From: Nilaparvata lugens
Taxonomy: Eukaryota; Arthropoda; Insecta; Hemiptera; Delphacidae
Reading direction: 5' to 3'
DNA: 64,000 nucleotides
NCBI RefSeq assembly: GCF_014356525.2
Contig: NC_052511.1
Span: forward strand, 50,793,607-50,857,606
Part shown: piece by piece, positions 31,085 to 42,529 of the stretch
How the letters are laid out: the number at the start of each line of letters is the position of its first letter
How positions within the stretch are numbered: position 1 is the first letter of the stretch
Notes under the pieces: model-generated
What the model saw: the letters and a program-made list of their open reading frames with translations, nothing else
What the model was told of the DNA's origin: nothing
The model's database searches: none
Position numbers and translations under genes: made by a program

Positions 31085-31700
31085 CAGATTTGGGGAAGCC
31101 TATAGGTAACCGTCCACTGGAGCCGTATTCAACCGATCCGTTCGGCCGTTCGCTCGGACGAATCTGCCGGCCGTTAATTCGGCCGAATATGGTTGTCCAT
31201 TGGAACCGTTCACGTCAGTCTAGTTCAGTAGTTGGCTGAACTATTGAATATTGAATTAACTACTATCATAGCCACCAAAATTTTTCATAAACAATGAATA
31301 TTTTGAGATTTTGGAAATTTTACAAACAAATATCCACTAAATTAGTTATTTATTACAATAATCTTACCTTCCGATCCTATTTGTTCAGAAATCTTCGTCT
31401 ACAGATTCCTTTGAACATCACAACGATGATATCTTCTGTCTCGCATATCTCACAATGGAACCAAACTTATCAACGTTTCATTGTCCATAGTTATAACCTT
31501 ATAAAACAGAACAACTTCAAAAAACAAAAACAAACAAGACTGTGAAACAATGTTAGGTTAGGAAAACTTTGTTTTCTCAGCTCGACTAGTTAGTTCGGCC
31601 GGAAAGAGCCGGAAAATCCCATTCAATTCGGATCGAAAAATTGATCGGCCGGAGACGGCCGTATGGACCTGTTGCAATGGACGAGCATCTATTCCTTTCA
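31085..31700. mobile_element. Foldback-like element with inverted GTCCAYTG ends (tentative)
   Basis: The left side has CGTCCACTGGAGCCG and TTGTCCATTGGAACCG. The right side has CCTGTTGCAATGGACG, an inverted relative. Repeated CGGCCG/TTCGGCCG words cluster at both ends (31138-31190 and 31590-31670), with AT-rich DNA between. The ends are not exact and no target-site duplication was found. Confidence 0.4.
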
Positions 31701-31739
31701 TTGTTGGGGGATCATACGGACGAGTTCGGTAGTTTTCGA

Positions 31740-32092
31740 CAGAGGGAGATCATAGAGAGGATTTGAATGATAGTGTGAGATTGAAATAAAATGAATGAAG
31801 GATACAGACTGATGATGGGAAATATTTGATGAAACAGCAGGCACAAGGAAAGAAAGATTTTGAGAGAGAATCAGAATGAATTCATGGAGACGATAATATT
31901 AGACAGAGAAGGAGACGTAGAAACAGAAAAAATTAAGATGAAGGGACAAATGAAAGTCAAATGAAAGTCGATAACATAAGTGCAGGAGAAGAAGAAGAAG
32001 AAGAAGAAGAAGAAAAGAGAAAAAGAAGAAGAAGAAGAGAAGAAAAGAAGAAGAAGAAGAAGAAGAAGAAGAAGAAGAAGAAGAAAAGAGAA
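31740..32092. repeat. Purine-rich tract with (GAA)n
   Basis: GA-rich from 31740; a dense GAA run lies at 31986-32092. Confidence 0.88.
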
Positions 32093-32395
32093 AACGATGT
32101 AGAGGATGAGAGAGAGACTACTGAGAGGCCTTTAACCAAAGTGTTGTCTACAAGCACACATGATGTAGTAAGGAGCAATCTAGAGTGGTCACAAATGTAT
32201 GCTCTACAGTTAGACTCACTTTATACTGTAAGCATATTGGTTAAATGGGTAGCATTAGAGTGCTAATCACAACGAATACAGACAGTATAAAGTGAATCCG
32301 ACCCTAAACTCCCAATCGTAGCTCTGATTGGCTAGCATAGATAGGGTAGGCCTCTAATCGTGTGCTCTAATCGTATTACCCGACACCAACCAATG
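32093..32395. other. Intergenic DNA
   Basis: Nothing supported. Confidence 0.45.
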
Positions 32396-33694
32396 GACTA
32401 CATTGAGGCCACGTTATAATGGCAGTATTTGGTTAACATTGGTGTTGCTATCCTTGTCTATCATTCGACAAAGCCGATGGCGCTATCCTTCTCTATCTTT
32501 GTAACGTTGCCAGATCTATCTTCAACAATGAAGGAATATAATCCTCCCACAAAATATTCAATATCAATAACGAAATCTATAATCTAATCATTGCAAAATA
32601 TATATATATATTTTTTTTTTTTTCTATGAAATGAACTTTATTTTCCAAAAAAACATTACAAACAAAGAAAACGAAAAACAAAAAGAGAACTTACTTATTG
32701 CATTAGCGAGTTGATGCTAAATGTAGCTATATATTTTAGTTTATTAATAAGAGAGTAACATTGCTGCTAGAATAATTATTATGTATTATGGTAATATTTG
32801 AGGAAAATGATACCTGCATAGGTTTTATTGTTGAATGAAATAAAACTGATTATTTTAAACAACAACGTTGCCAGATCTATCTTCAACAATGAAGGAATAT
32901 GATAATCCTTTCACAAAATATCCAATTTCAATAACGAAAATTCATAATTTAATCATTGAAAAATATATATTCTCTTGACAATAAAATAAATCTGATTATT
33001 TTAGACAACAACGTTGCCAGATCTATCTAAACAATGAAGGAATATGATAATCTTTTCACAAAATATCCAATTTCAATAACGAAAATTCATAATTTAATCA
33101 ATGAAAATATATTTTCTTGACAATAAAATAAAACTGATTATTTTAGACAACAACGTGCCAGATCTATCTTCAACAATGAATGAATATTAAATCCTTCCAC
33201 AAAATATCCAATTTCAATAACGAAAAATCATATTTAATCATTGAAAAATATATTTTCTTGACAAAAAAAAATAGAACTGTTTATTTTAGACAACAACGCT
33301 GCCAGGTCTATCTTAAACAATCTAGAAGTATAATCAATTAACAAAATATTCAATCTCAATAACGAAAATTCATAGTTTATTCATTGAAATATATATTTTC
33401 TTGATAAATAAAATAAAACTGATTATTCCAGACAACGTTGCCAAATCTTTCTTCAACAATTTAGAAGTATAGTCAATTAACAAAATATTCAATCTCAATG
33501 TCTTGAATTCATAATTTAATCATTGAAAATATATTTTATTGATCAATAATATATAACTGATTATTTTAGACAATAATAAACAGTTGATATTACATCAGAT
33601 TTACCGGTATCCTATATAGAAGGCAGAGAATCGGCAACACTGCTCTCCCATCTTCCTCCACTGCCATTATAATGTGAACCCCACTTTAGTAGCA
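32396..33694. mobile_element. Foldback element FB5 carrying an internal tandem array
   Basis: The left end ACTACATTGAGGCCACG, then TTATAATGGCAGTA, and the reverse complement of the right end (ACTAAAGTGGGGTTCACA, then TTATAATGGCAGTG) form imperfect terminal inverted repeats. The inside is mostly a ~142-bp tandem array. The related foldback at 36395-36757 shares the TGAGGTCTACGTTGTAA-like end and the AGAATCGGCAACRCTG block. Confidence 0.7.
32502..33571 (+). repeat. ~142-bp tandem array, 6 units, one interrupted
   Basis: CAACGTTGCCAGATCTATCT-type unit starts lie at 32502, 32863, 33009, 33151, 33294 and 33433, ending at about 33571. Spacings are 146, 142, 143, 139 and 138 bp after the first. Between 32608 and 32862 an extra ~250 bp (poly-T then AT-rich) splits the first unit from the rest. 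Confidence 0.88.
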
Positions 33695-34394
33695 CTTGAA
33701 TAGGCCCTTTTAGTCCGGTTAGTCTTAAACCCTTACTAATCCGCAGAAACCCTTTGGGACAACCCTAGAAGAAAATTAATAGAGCACAGCCAGTTGTAAA
33801 CGTTTTAGGCCGGACCCTGTATATTTTACCATCCTGGATATAGGTATACAATGTACTGTATCTCAAACCTGTATAGAGGTATACTGAACCTATAGATAGG
33901 ACAGGTTCTCAACCACAATATGAATATACAATTTGAACTTTGATGTAGTCTATATCACGATCTGAATATCGTTATACATTAAATCAATTCTTCACGTTCC
34001 CAAATACATAAATTCATAATATATAAGACAGATACATTCAAGGGGTAATTTAATGGGTGAATTTAAGAGAACCATGGAAAATATTTAATAGAAAAATGCC
34101 AGTATAGAAAAGAGGAATTTCTAATCTGAGGGTATTTTTGTTTGCTAGTGTTTGAATGTTTATTTCTTTGAATGTGAACACTTTGTATTTACCATGTTAT
34201 TTATGACGATGCAATGCATTTGTATATAAATGTTTTTCGCAATAAAAAAATCTTGAATTTTGAATCTTGAATATAATACAGTTATTATACAGACATAATA
34301 TATACTGGTTATCCCACGAAACGCCTTAAGGTGCATTTTCGTTTGTGTGTAAATTTCCGCAGTCGACGACGACAAGCACGTTTGACATTCATAT
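33695..34394. other. AT-rich intergenic DNA
   Basis: Nothing supported; the short frame at 34160-34408 has no recognisable domain. Confidence 0.4.
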
Positions 34395-34540
34395 TGTCCA
34401 AATTTCAAGTGTGCTAAAACAGCTGATCAAATAACTTTCCATTATTTCTCTTTATTATTGAAGAATAAAACATTTCTATTAATATCAACATATTGTCTTT
34501 TAAAAGTATAAAAAAGTATAAACTCAACCTTACAAGGTTG
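34395..34540 (+). repeat. Dispersed repeat, paralogue of 2755-2872
   Basis: Same word order as the minus strand of 2755-2872, with a few internal indels. Confidence 0.65.
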
Positions 34541-35034
34541 AGTACAAGGCGCATGATCATTAACTAATTTTCTTTCCAATAAATACAATAAACTACACCA
34601 TATCCTATAACATGGTATTCAGATATGAATTATTGTAGACTCCAATGAAGGAATTCAGTAAACCACACCGGTTTCCTAATTATTTCAATATTGCTGGGAA
34701 TATATTTGTAGAATTTCTTATCAAATATGTATATATATTCAACTATACTACATATAGAATGGATTGCTATGAGCATCCATAGCACTATATAGATTCTTGG
34801 CTGAAATATAGGTATAAGCGTACAACCTACATAAGTAAATATATGCATAGGGTATAGGTATAACCTACGACCTATACTCTCACTTGCAAAGGTAGGATGG
34901 CAAGCTCCCTTTTATGTGGCTCTAGGGTGTCGTATTCAAACAGTGGGAATGTCTCGCTGCAGAAATGCAGTTAGTTATGTGCTAGTAAAGACTTGTCCAA
35001 ACGAAAACAGTTATTGTCATATAGCTCTATGGTT
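34541..35034. other. Intergenic DNA
   Basis: Nothing supported. Confidence 0.4.
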
Positions 35035-36055
35035 TTAGATCGGTTGTGAGCTAGAGTTCTAAGTGGTAATTTATCGGAGTAGCGTAATGATTGTTTAATA
35101 CAAAACTCGAGATTTATCGGATATTTCCTAGATTATATCGGTTATAAGGTAGAGTTCCAAGTAGCTAATTCATTGGTGTGGGATGATTGTTTGATACGAA
35201 ATTCTAGATTTATCGGACTTTTCTCAGATTATATCGGCTCTCGCGACAGTTATCAGTGAAATCCAAAGATTTGCAAAAAAACATGAGAAAAGACTTCATC
35301 AACATGTAAACATGGATGCAATCCAGCTGCTCAACGTGCATGGAGTGAGAAGACTACAACGCAGAAAGCCACACGAGTTAGTTTAGTGCTAAAGTGTTCA
35401 AATGGAAGTGCAAAAGCAGAAAACTGTATCCTTTCTTGCTAGAAATAATCTTCAATTTAATCCTTGACCAATATAGAAGGCTAAACCAGGATTATATGGG
35501 CTATAAGCTAGAGTTTCAGGGGTGATTTATTGATATGGATTAGTCATTGTTCAATACAAAACTCGAGATTTATCGGATTTCTATAGACTATATCGGTTAT
35601 AAGCTAGAGTTTCAGGGGTGATTTATTAATGTGGCTCAATTATTGTTTAATACAAAACTCGAGATTTATCGGATTTTTCCAGATTATATCGGTCCATAAG
35701 CTAGAGTTTCAAGTGGTAATTTATTGATGTGGTTAGATTATTGTTCAATACAAAACTCGAGATTTATCGGATTTTCGAGATTATATCGGTCCATAAGCTA
35801 GAGTAACAAGTGGTAATTTATTGGTGAGGAATAATTATTTAATACAAAACTCGAGATTTATCAGATATTTTCTAGATTATATCGTTTAAAGCTAGAGTTC
35901 CAAGTAGTAATTTACTGGTGAGGAATTATTTTTTAATACAAAACTCGAGATTATCGGATATCTCAAGAATATATCGGTTATAAGATAGTGTTTCAAGACG
36001 TAATTTATTGATAAGGGATAATTATTGTTTGTTTAATACAGAACTCTAGATTTGA
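35035..36055 (+). repeat. ~97-bp satellite in two blocks, 8 units
   Basis: AAAACTCGAGATTTATCGGA-type words start at 35106, 35203, 35562, 35659, 35756, 35850, 35944 and 36044. Spacing within blocks is 94-100 bp. A ~240-bp non-repeat insert (about 35245-35480) separates two units from six. Each unit also has TATATCGGTTATAAGCTAGA and GTGGTAATTTATTG. Confidence 0.92.
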
Positions 36056-36099
36056 TTCCTCCCATTACTCTTTAACAGGGCAATGGTCCATGACTTCTC

Positions 36100-36394
36100 T
36101 ATAGTGGGATCCACGTTATAAAGTCGATGGAAATGATAGGAAAGCATTGATGTCGCTTTTCCATTACTACTGCCACTCAAATATTATATTACTTACTATA
36201 ATAGCTGTTATTATCTGATTTATAGTGAGGTGTACATTATAATGGCACTTTCAATAACATTTCTGTTGCTATATTTGTCTATCATCCGACACAACAGATA
36301 GAGTTATCATTTTCTAGCTCAGCAACGTTGCCAGTTCGTTTTTTAACAATATAGAATATAGTTAGTTGACAAAATATTTGATCTAAATCATGTG
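36100..36394 (+). repeat. Partial FB5-type ends
   Basis: TATAGTGGGATCCACGTTAT at about 36101 and TATAGTGAGGTGTACATTAT at about 36222 are FB5-type termini. CAACGTTGCCAGTTCG at about 36323 is an FB5 array word. This looks like fragments of one or two further insertions. Confidence 0.6.
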
Positions 36395-36757
36395 AGGTTT
36401 ACGTTGTAACGGCACTGAAGAAAGATAGGAGAACAGAATTGCCGATTCTCTACCTGCCACTGCCTTCTATAGAAGATGGCCGATACCAGTGTAACTGGTA
36501 TGTGACATCAAATGTTCATTGTTAGTGAAAATGATCAATTATATGGCATTCATCAATGAAATCTATTTTTTGCCATTGAAAAATATATTTTCTCGATGGA
36601 TGAAATATAAATGATCATTTTTGCTTACAATGAACAGTTGATGTCACATCAGTTACACTGGTATCAGCCATCTTCTATAGAAGGCAATGACAGGCAGAGA
36701 ATCGGCAACGCTGTTTTCCTATCTTTCTCCACTGCCTTTACAACGTAGACCTCACTA
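36395..36757. mobile_element. Foldback FB5-related MITE with ~130-bp arms
   Basis: The left arm has GTGAGGTTTACGTTGTAACG, GAAAGATAGGAGAACAG, TTGCCGATTCTCT, TTCTATAGAAGATGGC and CCAGTGTAACTG. The right arm is the same in reverse complement, ending CTACGT/ACCTCACTATA. The loop is AT-rich. The arms remain highly similar over more than 120 bp. Confidence 0.88.
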
Positions 36758-37139
36758 TAGTATTGAAGCTACTGGTAAGGTGTATTGGAATTTGAACATA
36801 GATTCTGAATAAATTTTTCTCAACTACCAGCCAGCCAACAGGCAAGAGAGACCGAGGTCGTCCAAGGGAAAGATGGGCTGATATAAGGTTCGGAACAGGT
36901 AGAAATGCCTGAACCCTGGTAGCTTGAAGAAGAAAAAAAAAGTTTCTAGATTTTTATCTCCTGGAGAAATGTTGTTATACTGCCTAAGGGAAGGTACCAG
37001 TATATAGAAAAGTCTATTAGAAATAATGTGAGGTTCCCTAATACCGTATAACCACATTCATGTCACCGCACCCAAATGAAAAGCATCCAAACATGAATGA
37101 AAATGATGAGTTGACAGAAATGTGACTCAATTTTTCTTC
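36758..37139. other. Intergenic DNA
   Basis: Nothing supported. Confidence 0.4.
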
Positions 37140-38480
37140 CTTGACGGGACGTCACATTAGGCCTCCTCGTCTTCCTCTCTGTCACCTCCTCTCTCTCTAC
37201 TCTTTCTTCCCCCTATTCACTTCAATTCATTTTCTATCTCTATCCTCACTTTCACTTCATTTTCCTCCTCCACATCTTTGCCATTCCCTTCTTTCTCATA
37301 ACCTTCTTTTCCTGCTGATGAAACTTCATCCTCGCCTTTCTATCGTATACCTTCGTCTGTTTTTTTCGTTCAGTGTTCTCAGTTTCTGTCCTTTTCCCGT
37401 TTTATCCCTCGATAACTTCTCTACTCTTTCTTCTTCTTCCCCCTATTCACTTCAATTAATTTCTTATCTTTATTCCCACTCCTTTTATCCTCTTCTACTT
37501 TCGTTCAAACTGTCAGTTTCGTGTTTATTTCTATTTTGTCTTGCTTCCTTATTTCCATTCATATATTTTGTCATCACCTTTATCACCTCCTCCACCTTCC
37601 ACTTCTCTTACTCCTCCTTTTTCTTTCCTTGTACATTTCCTTATTTCATTACCTTTTATCTTCTTTTACTCTTGTTCAAATTGTCAGCTTCGTGTTTATT
37701 TCTATTCTATCTTTCATCCTTATTTTCATCCATATAGTTTTTCATCTTCTTTGTCTCCTTCTCCACCTTCCACTTCTCTTATTCCTTCTTCTTCTTCCCT
37801 CCTACATTTTCTTATTCTATTACCTTTCATCTCCTTTTACTCTCGTTCATATAGTCATCTTCCTGTTCATTTCTATTTTATATTTCTTCCTTACTTTCAT
37901 TTATATAGTTTTACATCTTCTCTGTCTCCTTCTCCACCTTCTACTTCTTCTATTCCTTCTTCTTCTTTCCTCCTACACTTCTTTATTTCCATGATTTTTC
38001 TATCTTCACGCTAATCTTACTCCTCCCTTACGTTCGACACCTCTCCTTCACCGCCTCCACCTCCTTCTCTAACTCATTTCCTCTCTCCTCCTTCTCTCTC
38101 ATTCATAGTGCCTTCCTTGTATGGAGCTTTTGTATTTATCCTTTGTCTTATACTCATTCTATTTTTATTCAATACTCTTCTACCTTCCCTCCTCATTTCT
38201 GCTTATTCTTCTCCAACAATCATGCTCCTACTTCTTTTTTTCCTGGTCATCCTCTTCCTTCTCCTTTCCTCCACATTCTTCTTCCTTTTCCCTCCTCCAC
38301 CGCTCCCTCTGCCACCTTCTCCTTCACAACTCCTTCTCATCTCCTTCTTCTTCATCCTGTCCCCCTTATCCTCCTCTTTTTCATCCTCCTTTCCCTTCTC
38401 ATCCACCACCTCCTCATCCAGCCCAACTCCTTCTATCCCCAATCCTTATTCTTCCTACCATCTCCTTCTCAGTCCCTCTT
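37140..38480 (+). repeat. 1.3-kb pyrimidine tract with ~180-bp internal repeats
   Basis: The plus strand is dominated by C and T. Blocks such as CTCCTTCTCCACCTTCCACT and TTTTACTCTTGTTCAAATTG / TTTTACTCTCGTTCATAT recur at intervals of roughly 170-180 bp. Several long frames of 120-210 residues, rich in Ser, Leu, Phe and Pro, exist in all three frames, which argues that none is coding. Confidence 0.85.
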
Positions 38481-38936
38481 CACTCCCTCTAATGGCGTCT
38501 CTCTTTCCACAGCCTCCTCAATCAATCACCGTCGCCTGTCTGCCTACTCTGCTCAGCTCCTCTTCTGTCTTGTTGCGTCATCTCTTCAAAAATCCATACG
38601 TTGCCACTTTGCTTTTGCTATCATTGCCGGCTGCTGGCGTCTTCAATGCGCTCGGTTGGCGATCAAATCGCTCGAGAAATAATAATTCCATCCAGCAACT
38701 GTCTTTTGAAAAGATGAAAGACCCATTCAATGTGTGAAACTGAGAATAATTCGAAATAACTGATTCACATAATGAGAACTGTGTTATAACGGAATCAAAG
38801 TATCAATAGTCGTATATGAAATGTGATAAGATGAATAATAATATGATTCATGAGAACTGTCTTATTAGGAAATCAAAGATTATTGATTCACACGTATTTA
38901 TTGAAAGTGATGAGATGGAATGTATTCCAATAGAAT
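38481..38936. other. CpG-containing segment then AT-rich DNA
   Basis: 38490-38690 is higher in GC (GTCGCCTGTCTGCC, TGCTGGCGTCTTCAATGCG). It starts after TTTCCACAG, a plausible splice acceptor, but I found no donor or domain. Confidence 0.3.
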
Positions 38937-39690
38937 TATATCTATTGAAAACATTTCGTCAGATGTGTCTCTGAATGGGTGTTTCTGGGTCTCAGATAGC
39001 TCCATATCTCCATAGCTCCTCTGGGTCTCTAGCCTCCATATTGTACCACAAATTATTGTTTTGAATATCTTCCCAGAGACTCTTAACAGAGTATGAGAAT
39101 TGTCAAAAAAAATGCTTGAAAACATTACTTTCAATAAGAAAAAATACACATGACAAATACTCATATACATACATACACATACACATACATATAAACATAT
39201 CAACACACAAAGGGCCTCCCTACACATATATTCCTGTGTGGTATAAAATACACCTTCCATAAATAACTCTTTCAACTTCCTTCCGAATAAATTGAGATCT
39301 TCAACGTTTTTCATATCATCATGAAGCTTTCTAAAAAATTTAAGACCCATATATGTTGGCTTCTTTCCAAAAAGAGCTGTCCTATGGTACATGGAAGCAA
39401 AGTCTCCTCTATTTCTGGATTGATACCTGTGGGAATCACTATTTCTAGCCGAATCCTTATTTCTCCTGAAGTACATAATCACCTCATAAATGTAAAGAGA
39501 GGGAACGGTGATAATGCCTAGCTCCTTGAAATGATTCCTGCAAGATTCGAGAGGCATAATTCCTTTTATTGACCGTATAGCTTTTTTTTGCAGCCTGAAA
39601 ACTCTATTGTACTCCACACAAAAAGACATCTGATAACACAACACAAAAGGAGTGTTCAATGAAATAGTTCAAGTAATATACACTCAATAA
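38937..39690. repeat. Element X copy interrupted by a LINE fragment
   Basis: 38937-39059 and 39605-39690 together match the reverse complement of about 40135-40315 (GTGTCTCTGAAT, TGGGTGTTTCTGGGTCTCA, CACACAAAAAGACATCTGAT, AGTGTTC.ATGAAATAGTT). Between them sits a LINE fragment flanked by TATTGT at 39054-39059 and 39605-39610. Confidence 0.75.
39060..39604 (-). pseudogene. 5'-truncated CR1/jockey-like LINE fragment
   Basis: The minus strand encodes the end of a LINE reverse transcriptase: VFRLQKKAIR, ELGIITVPSLYIYEVI, a basic Asn/Arg-rich YQSRNRGD block, YMGLKFFRKLHDD and LKELFMEGVFYTTQEYM, the order usual for CR1/jockey-type C-termini. The recognisable part ends near 39210; what follows is 3' UTR. 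The open frame is longer (38898-39659) only because it reads into the host repeat on both sides. No RT core, so inactive. Confidence 0.8.
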
Positions 39691-39984
39691 AAACGTGTTG
39701 GGAAAATTAATAGGATTATCCAGTGATGAGACTTTCCATCAATTTTGAAAAATGTTATCCACAGTTCTAGGATTTCACATTGTCATTTGATTTGAGCGGT
39801 AGAAATGACACAAGATATTCAGGAATCTGATGAAATTGGTCCAGATAGAAGAGTTGTACTGGGAGTTGTATCATGGATGTATTATTGAATGAAACAATAA
39901 TTTGATGTATGAAAAACAATTATCATTTATTCATCCTTTTTATTTTCATGCTACGTTCTATCATAGAGTTAAGATACTGATAAA
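39691..39984. other. AT-rich DNA
   Basis: Nothing supported. Confidence 0.4.
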
Positions 39985-40388
39985 AACAATATGAGAACTT
40001 GTAGTACCCTTTATTATTCAAAACTTTAAAATATTACAACGACTAGTTTCAACCATAACTCAGGTCATGACCCAAGATATCTATTGTTGTCTATTTAACT
40101 ATATTATCTATCTACGTTTCTATTGAGTGAATATTAATCCAACTATTTCATCGAACACTCTTCTTGTGCGGTATCATCAGATGTCTTTTTGTGTGGGGTA
40201 CAATAATTGCAGAACAATATGACGGCTAGAGAGCTATTTGAGACCCAGAAACACCCCATTTTGAATCATGTATTCAGAGACACATGTGAAGATATGTTTT
40301 CAATATACTTAAGTCATGACCTAAACTAGTAGTTGTAATATTTCAAAGTTTCAAATAATAAAGGGTACTATAAGTTTTCATATTTTTT
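39985..40388. mobile_element. Foldback family FB2, copy 1 (arms separated by element X)
   Basis: The left arm (39985-40078) has CTTGTAGTACCCTTTATTAT, TTAAAATATTACAACGACTA and CTCAGGTCATGACC. The right arm (about 40312-40388) is inverted, with TAGTTGTAATATTTCAAAG and AAAGGGTACTATAAG. The 230-bp spacer is the uninterrupted copy of element X. The hammerhead-like core is degraded in this copy. Confidence 0.75.
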
Positions 40389-40542
40389 TTATCTATTTTC
40401 ACAAAAGAAGTGAAGTGATTTAGTAAAGATACTGTTTGAAGTTATCTTCACTGGAGTAAAGATACTTGTATCAGTTGTCTCTGGTTATAAGTCAAGATGT
40501 ATCATGAAAATTGTATTGATTCAACGACAGACAATGAGTAAT

Positions 40543-40740
40543 TTATTTATTTATTCATTTAATGTATAAAATACTACAATCATAATATAATTATGACATT
40601 GAAGGGAAACATAGGCTCAGTCTTTACTATTTCTCTCCAAAAATTTTAATAAAAAGTTAATGTTGGTCCAAATGTTGAAATTATATCACACACTGCTTCT
40701 TCACTTGATTTTTCATCCAGTAAGGTTGATTGAAAGCAGT
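40543..40740 (-). mobile_element. Tail family T-prime, copy 1
   Basis: The minus strand shares CAGTGTGTGATATAATTT, GGAGAGAAATAGTAAAGAC and GTCATAATTATATTATG with 63783-64000. It resembles a LINE 3' end in the same position as family T's GGAATAGCACAAGG core. Confidence 0.6.
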
Positions 40741-40831
40741 TAAAATTCTAACCAATGATTGACTAATTGCATAATCCTTGTACTTGACCAAATTGAATGT
40801 TGAATAATAAATTTGAAATTTTCTTTTTCAG

Positions 40832-40893
40832 GTTGGTTCTTGCTTCATACAACTTGATGTACCGTATCCATGACAAAGTTCATCATACATTGG
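40832..40893 (+). CDS. Candidate internal exon (host gene, unidentified)
   Basis: A pyrimidine-rich acceptor AATTTTCTTTTTCAG ends at 40831, and a consensus donor GTGAGT starts at 40894. The 62 bp between them is open in one frame and reads LVLASYNLMYRIHDKVHHTLG. It is more balanced in composition than its surroundings. I do not recognise the protein, and no partner exon was found within the window. Length and splice signals are typical of insect internal exons, but chance is not excluded. Confidence 0.35.
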
Positions 40894-41094
40894 GTGAGTT
40901 TTTAATTAAACACAATCAACGATCCATCAATTTTGGCTGTAATGGCATCAATAAAAAATTTTCCAAAGCTACCAAACTATAGGAAAATTCTATGGAGACT
41001 CTGAGTCATAGGTTTTGTATCTCTTCACTCACCCTTATATTAATACATACATAAACTCATAGTATATCATCATAGAGGAAAGACAGCTTAGGAT

Positions 41095-41440
41095 ATTCCA
41101 TGGTATAGGTTAGTGTGTTTATGTTACAAATTTCACTGTTATCTCAAGCCGATTGTCCACGTGGTTCTTTTTGGCGAAGCAATGTGACGCTGAAAGTCTC
41201 TCATAGTGTACCCTTTTGGCCTCACCCGGCCAAGATAGTAATCATCGACAATACTGGACAGTAATTGGCTTGAGATAACAAAAAATCTGCTTAAAATTTG
41301 GAACATATACGACCTAGCCTATATCATGTCAGCCTATATCAGACAGTAATAATCGACAATACTGGACAGTAATTGGCTTGAGATAACAAAAATCTGCTTA
41401 AAATTTGGAACATATACGACATAGCCTATATCATGGAATA
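41095..41440. mobile_element. Foldback MITE FB4, degraded copy with 108-bp duplication
   Basis: CCATGGTATAGG, CTGTTATCTCAAGCCGAT and TTGGCTTGAGATAACA are FB4 arm words. The right half is tandemly duplicated: GTAATCATCGACAATACTGG starts at 41238 and GTAATAATCGACAATACTGG at 41346 (offset 108). Terminal CATAGAGAAAC repeats are not recognisable. Confidence 0.72.
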
Positions 41441-42394
41441 TCTTCTTGTGATATATTTTCCCTATATCACGATAGATAATACAGTATCACAACACATGAT
41501 AGACTATCAAATACTACTATCAAAACAATATGATACAGTATCATCTCAACTTGATACACAACACCATAATTTGTACAAAATGTATACGATCAATCTATAT
41601 TTTCATATCAAGCCACAGTAAATGGCTTGAGATGCGATAGAGAGCTATCAGAGGATCAGGTGGTAGGGTTTTTGAATGGTAGTGATTGGAGGGCGCTGAT
41701 AGGTTTTGTGAGGAATGCTTAGGCTTACAGAAAAATGCTAATACAGGAATATAATACTTGATGGTTTCACTGCTTTTCTTTTTTTATTCCTGCATATGTA
41801 GTATAATGTAATTTCATATGTAATAGTTCTTTTGTTGCCATGATCTCTTTGGTTGATTGATTCCAAAATTGTTTAAAATTTGGAATTTTTCAAATTGGAT
41901 AAAATTCAATTTCAAATACTTGCATGTCAATTTTAAATCAATAAAATAGCTCAACTTGGCAGACGACCAACAGGTCATGTCATAATATATATATTAATAT
42001 TTGTGTAATCATCAAATTATTATTGATTGATTGTCATGATATGTTTTTTCTTGTATCAATAAATATATTTTCTATTCTATTCTATTCTAAATGGCTTGAG
42101 ATAGCGAAAATTGAGTTAGAAATTTGAAAAATATAAATGCAATAAACACGGATTAAAAATTATACATTTTGATATTTATTTCAACACAACATATTTCATG
42201 TTAGAGGGAACTATAATTTTCATTGTACATACAAGTGATTATTCACTCTCTATTGTTGTTTGTTGAATTCTGTTGTGAAATGTAGTTTTGTAACTCAACC
42301 GATGCATCAATGTTTCCTTTCAATTAAATCTATTGAAGGGTAATCAGATAGAAGCATGCAGATGTTGTTATCTTCTAGTACAGTGATTACAAGC
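41441..42394. other. AT-rich DNA
   Basis: Nothing supported. GATAC/TATC-rich words cluster at 41460-41560. A (TATTC)n patch lies near 42073-42090. Confidence 0.4.
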
Positions 42395-42455
42395 GCATAC
42401 ACGGGTTTGTCGTTATATCCGGGTCACGTGATTTAAACGGAAACCCGTGTATGGC
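42395..42455. repeat. Hairpin with E-box loop
   Basis: GCATACACGGGTTT (about 42396-42409) pairs with AAACCCGTGTATGGC (about 42440-42454), enclosing a ~30-nt loop with GGGTCACGTGAT. The CG content stands out against the AT-rich background. Confidence 0.7.
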
Positions 42456-42529
42456 AAACTGTAGCAGCAACATGACTTTTGTGGTTTCTGTGAATATAGT
42501 AGTTGAGTGAACCAACTGTGTTTATGCTA

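Noticed and set aside
37141..38737. Several overlapping long frames (120-210 residues) resembling membrane proteins
   Set aside because: All three frames are open because the strand is almost pure pyrimidine; hydrophobicity is an artefact of CTT/TTC/CTC codons.
38898..39659. A single 253-residue host gene
   Set aside because: Only the middle part is LINE-derived; both ends read into element X, shown by its uninterrupted paralogue.
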